The notes under the pieces: generated by a model | Told to the model about the DNA's origin: nothing | What the model saw: only the letters and a program-made list of their open reading frames with translations | Databases searched by the model: none | Program-made: the position numbers and the translations under genes | DNA from: Lachnoclostridium sp. UBA5890 | GTDB taxonomy: Bacteria; Bacillota; Clostridia; Lachnospirales; Lachnospiraceae | Length of the DNA stretch: 33,445 bases | Direction: 5' to 3' | NCBI GenBank assembly: GCA_002431395.1 | Contig: DJEU01000047.1 | Location: 1 to 33,445, forward strand | Shown: positions 31,718-33,445 of the stretch, piece by piece | Numbering within the stretch: position 1 is the first letter of the stretch | Layout: each line of letters begins with the position of its first letter

Positions 31718-31733
31718 TTGCGTTATAACGCAA
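31718..31733. promoter_or_regulatory. Perfect 16-bp palindrome before the HIT gene
   Basis: TTGCGTTATAACGCAA is its own reverse complement. It lies in the 64-base gap between the flavodoxin/SCP2 gene and the HIT gene, 9 bases before the GGAGG site. Its centre contains TATAAC. No T-run follows, so it is more likely an operator than a terminator. Confidence 0.6.
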
Positions 31734-31749
31734 AAGAATGGAGGCAACT

Positions 31750-32157
31750 ATGGCAGAAAATTGTATTTTTTGTAAAATTATTGCAGGAGAAATTCCGTCA
31801 ACTACGGTATATGAGGATGAAGACTTTAAGGCAATTTTAGATGTAAATCCAGCAGCACGCGGACATGTGATCATTCTTCCAAAGCATCATGCAGATGATG
31901 TTTTTGGTTTGGAAGATTCACAAGCAGAGAAAATTTTTCCGGTAGCAAAGAAAATTGCAACAGCATTGAAAAAGACATACCAGTGTGATGGTGTGAATAT
32001 TCTGCAGAATAATGGAGAGGCAGCAGGACAGACGGTTTTCCATCTTCATGTGCATGTGATTCCAAGATATTATGAGGATGATGTTAATATCAAATGGAAA
32101 CAAGGCGAGACACCGGATTTGGAAGCGGTTGCTGCAGAAATAAAAAAGAATTTGTAA
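31750..32157 (+). CDS. HIT-family nucleotide hydrolase
   Basis: 135 residues from ATG at 31750 (GGAGG five bases upstream; an ATG at 31738 is in frame without a site). Starts with CIFCKIIAGEIPSTTVYEDE, the typical Hint/HinT opening with a CxxC that can hold zinc, and carries the catalytic histidine triad HLHVHVIP. It hydrolyses AMP-linked compounds such as adenosine phosphoramidates. MurG follows by 18 bases. Confidence 0.96.
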   Translation: MAENCIFCKIIAGEIPSTTVYEDEDFKAILDVNPAARGHVIILPKHHADDVFGLEDSQAEKIFPVAKKIATALKKTYQCDGVNILQNNGEAAGQTVFHLHVHVIPRYYEDDVNIKWKQGETPDLEAVAAEIKKNL

Positions 32158-32175
32158 AGAAACGGGGGCGAGATA

Positions 32176-33246
32176 TTGAAACGAATCATATTGACCGGTG
32201 GTGGGACCGCTGGACATGTTACACCCAATATTGCGTTGATTCCCGAATTGCGAAAACGGGGATATGAGATTCATTATGTTGGATCAAAAGATGGAATCGA
32301 GAAAAAGTTAATAGAAGAATTTGACATTCCCTATTATGGAATTTCTTCTGGTAAACTGCGCCGGTATTTTGATGTAAAGAACTTTACGGATCCTGCGAGA
32401 ATATTAAAAGGTTACGCAGAAGCGGGAAAAATCATCAAGAAAGTGAAACCGCATGTTATTTTTTCAAAAGGTGGTTTTGTAACGGTTCCTGTAGTTTTTG
32501 CGGCAAAACGGAAAAAAGTACCTTGTGTGCTTCATGAGTCGGATATTTCGCCGGGACTTGCCAATCGTTTGTGCATTCCTTCGGCAGCAGCAGTTTGTGC
32601 AAATTTTCCGGAGACATTGTCACATTTGCCGGAAGAGAAATCGCACCTTACCGGTTCTCCGATCCGAAAAGAATTATTTTCCGGAAATCGACTGAAAGGA
32701 TTGGATTTTTGCGGCTTTTCTACACAGAAGCCGGTTATCTTGGTAATCGGTGGAAGTTTGGGATCGGTTCGTGTCAATGAAGCGGTGCGCGAGATTCTTC
32801 CACAATTATTGGAAAAATATCAGATCATACATCTTTGCGGTAAGGACAAAGTGGATGAGAGTTTAAAAGGAACAGAAGGATATGTACAGTTTGAATATAT
32901 TCAGAAAGAACTGTGCGACCTTTTGGATGCGGCAGATATCGTAATTTCGAGAGCTGGCGCAAATGCAATTTGCGAACTTCTTGCATTGCATAAACCAAAT
33001 ATATTGATTCCGCTGTCGCTGGAGGCGAGCCGCGGAGACCAGATTCTCAATGCCAATTCGTTTGAAAAACAGGGCTTTAGTTATGTGATCAAAGAAGAGG
33101 ATCTGACGAGCGCAAGATTGTCGGAAGCAATCGCGAATGTATTTGAAAACCGCGACACTTACATTAAGGCGATGGAAGACAGCAATCAGCATGATGCGGT
33201 TAAAAAAGTTGTCGATATTATCGATGAAGTGGCGATACAGGAATAA
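32176..33246 (+). CDS. murG: MurG, lipid II-forming N-acetylglucosaminyltransferase
   Basis: 356 residues starting at TTG 32176 behind GGGGGCGAGATA. It transfers GlcNAc from UDP-GlcNAc to lipid I at the inner face of the membrane, making lipid II for peptidoglycan. N-terminal G-loop GGGTAGHVTPNIAL, SKGGFVTVPV, HESDISPGLANRLC, then the second G-loop VIGGSLGSVRVNE and the UDP-binding end SRAGANAICELLALHKPNIL. All family motifs are intact. It lies outside any division/cell-wall cluster, next to the HIT gene, and ends in a terminator. Confidence 0.96.
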   Translation: MKRIILTGGGTAGHVTPNIALIPELRKRGYEIHYVGSKDGIEKKLIEEFDIPYYGISSGKLRRYFDVKNFTDPARILKGYAEAGKIIKKVKPHVIFSKGGFVTVPVVFAAKRKKVPCVLHESDISPGLANRLCIPSAAAVCANFPETLSHLPEEKSHLTGSPIRKELFSGNRLKGLDFCGFSTQKPVILVIGGSLGSVRVNEAVREILPQLLEKYQIIHLCGKDKVDESLKGTEGYVQFEYIQKELCDLLDAADIVISRAGANAICELLALHKPNILIPLSLEASRGDQILNANSFEKQGFSYVIKEEDLTSARLSEAIANVFENRDTYIKAMEDSNQHDAVKKVVDIIDEVAIQE

Positions 33247-33266
33247 AATTGTAGAATGATTTGGAG

Positions 33267-33304
33267 AGATGTCGGAATTGGTCGAACGATTCTGGCATCT
33301 TTTT
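33267..33304 (+). terminator. Rho-independent terminator after murG
   Basis: A 12-bp stem (AGATGTCGGAAT at 33267-33278 with ATTCTGGCATCT at 33289-33300, two G:U pairs), 10-base loop, then a T-run that ends at 33304. Confidence 0.88.
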
Positions 33305-33373
33305 AACATATCCCCTATACTTTTGGAAATGGACTCTGTTATAATTGAGGTGTAACTATTCCGGACATCCCTT

Positions 33374-33445
33374 CCCCACATTCGCATTTCGAACACTTCG
33401 TGTTCTTTTCTCGCCTTTGGCAAGGCTAAAAATGCTCATATGGGG
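33374..33445. repeat. Structured palindromic element at the window edge
   Basis: Outer arms CCCCACATTCGCATTT (33374-33389) and AAATGCTCATATGGGG (33430-33445) pair at 13 of 16 positions. Between them lie two further hairpins: GAACAC-TTC-GTGTTC (33391-33405) and GCCTT-TGGC-AAGGC (33413-33426). The result is a three-way junction. GTAACTATTC, seen also before the pilin gene, stands just outside at 33352-33361. The element is likely a dispersed repeat or a structured RNA; it may continue beyond the window. Confidence 0.7.

Noticed and set aside
33316..33345. TATAAT at 33340-33345 as a promoter after murG
   Set aside because: The -10 is perfect but no hexamer resembling TTGACA lies 16-18 bases upstream; it cannot be called on one box.
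33356..33439. 27-codon minus-strand frame in the terminal palindrome
   Set aside because: It coincides with the hairpin arms, whose pairing explains the sequence better, and has no clear ribosome site within the window.

Overview
The window looks like a chromosomal segment of a low-GC Gram-positive gut-type anaerobe, most likely a member of the Lachnospiraceae (Clostridia). This rests on the gene repertoire: a Gram-positive Tad pilus locus with DUF5702 and FHA proteins, BspA-like leucine-rich surface proteins, an ASKHA/RACo-like protein, strong GGAGG-type ribosome sites and occasional TTG starts. No 16S gene is present, so this is inference.

Layout. (1) 1-381: the end of a tRNA operon (a partial tRNA, fMet, Phe, Lys) closed by a terminator. 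(2) 382-4134: an AT-rich accessory patch just downstream of tRNA-Lys. It has integrase-arm-like repeats, an XRE regulator, a four-gene membrane/lipoprotein operon with two tiny membrane peptides, a phage-type gene fused out of frame onto the antisense start of a tyrosine integrase (a deletion scar), and a BRO/antirepressor-like gene. (3) 4426-15931: one tightly packed, probably co-transcribed run of leucine-rich surface protein, hybrid histidine kinase, second very large leucine-rich surface protein, MoxR ATPase, DUF58 protein and a transglutaminase-like membrane protein in which Ser replaces the expected catalytic Cys. (4) 15945-18510: a HAD hydrolase and a membrane MutS-like ATPase, tail to tail with a DUF2508 gene. 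(5) 18612-28630: a complete Tad-type pilus operon (prepilin peptidase, TadZ, TadA, TadB, TadC, Flp pilin, DUF5702 protein, TadE-like, second prepilin peptidase, TadE-like, FHA protein). It carries two striking intercistronic hairpins. (6) 28521-33246: an ASKHA ferredoxin-like protein (minus strand), divergent from a rhomboid protease and flavodoxin/SCP2 pair, then a HIT protein and MurG with its terminator. (7) 33247-33445: a structured palindromic element at the window edge.

How the genes work together. Block 3 reads as a cell-surface display system: two secreted leucine-rich proteins, a membrane kinase encoded between them, and a MoxR/DUF58/TgpA-like trio of the kind used to mature or check envelope proteins. 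Block 5 is self-contained: peptidases, motor, platform, major pilin and pseudopilins, plus a phosphothreonine-reading FHA protein, with no secretin, as expected without an outer membrane. The best candidates for something undescribed are the LRR/kinase/pseudo-transglutaminase block, the TadC ectodomain, the Cys/His repeats on a TadE protein, the 25-bp hairpin inside the Tad operon and the small-membrane-peptide cargo operon near the tRNA genes.
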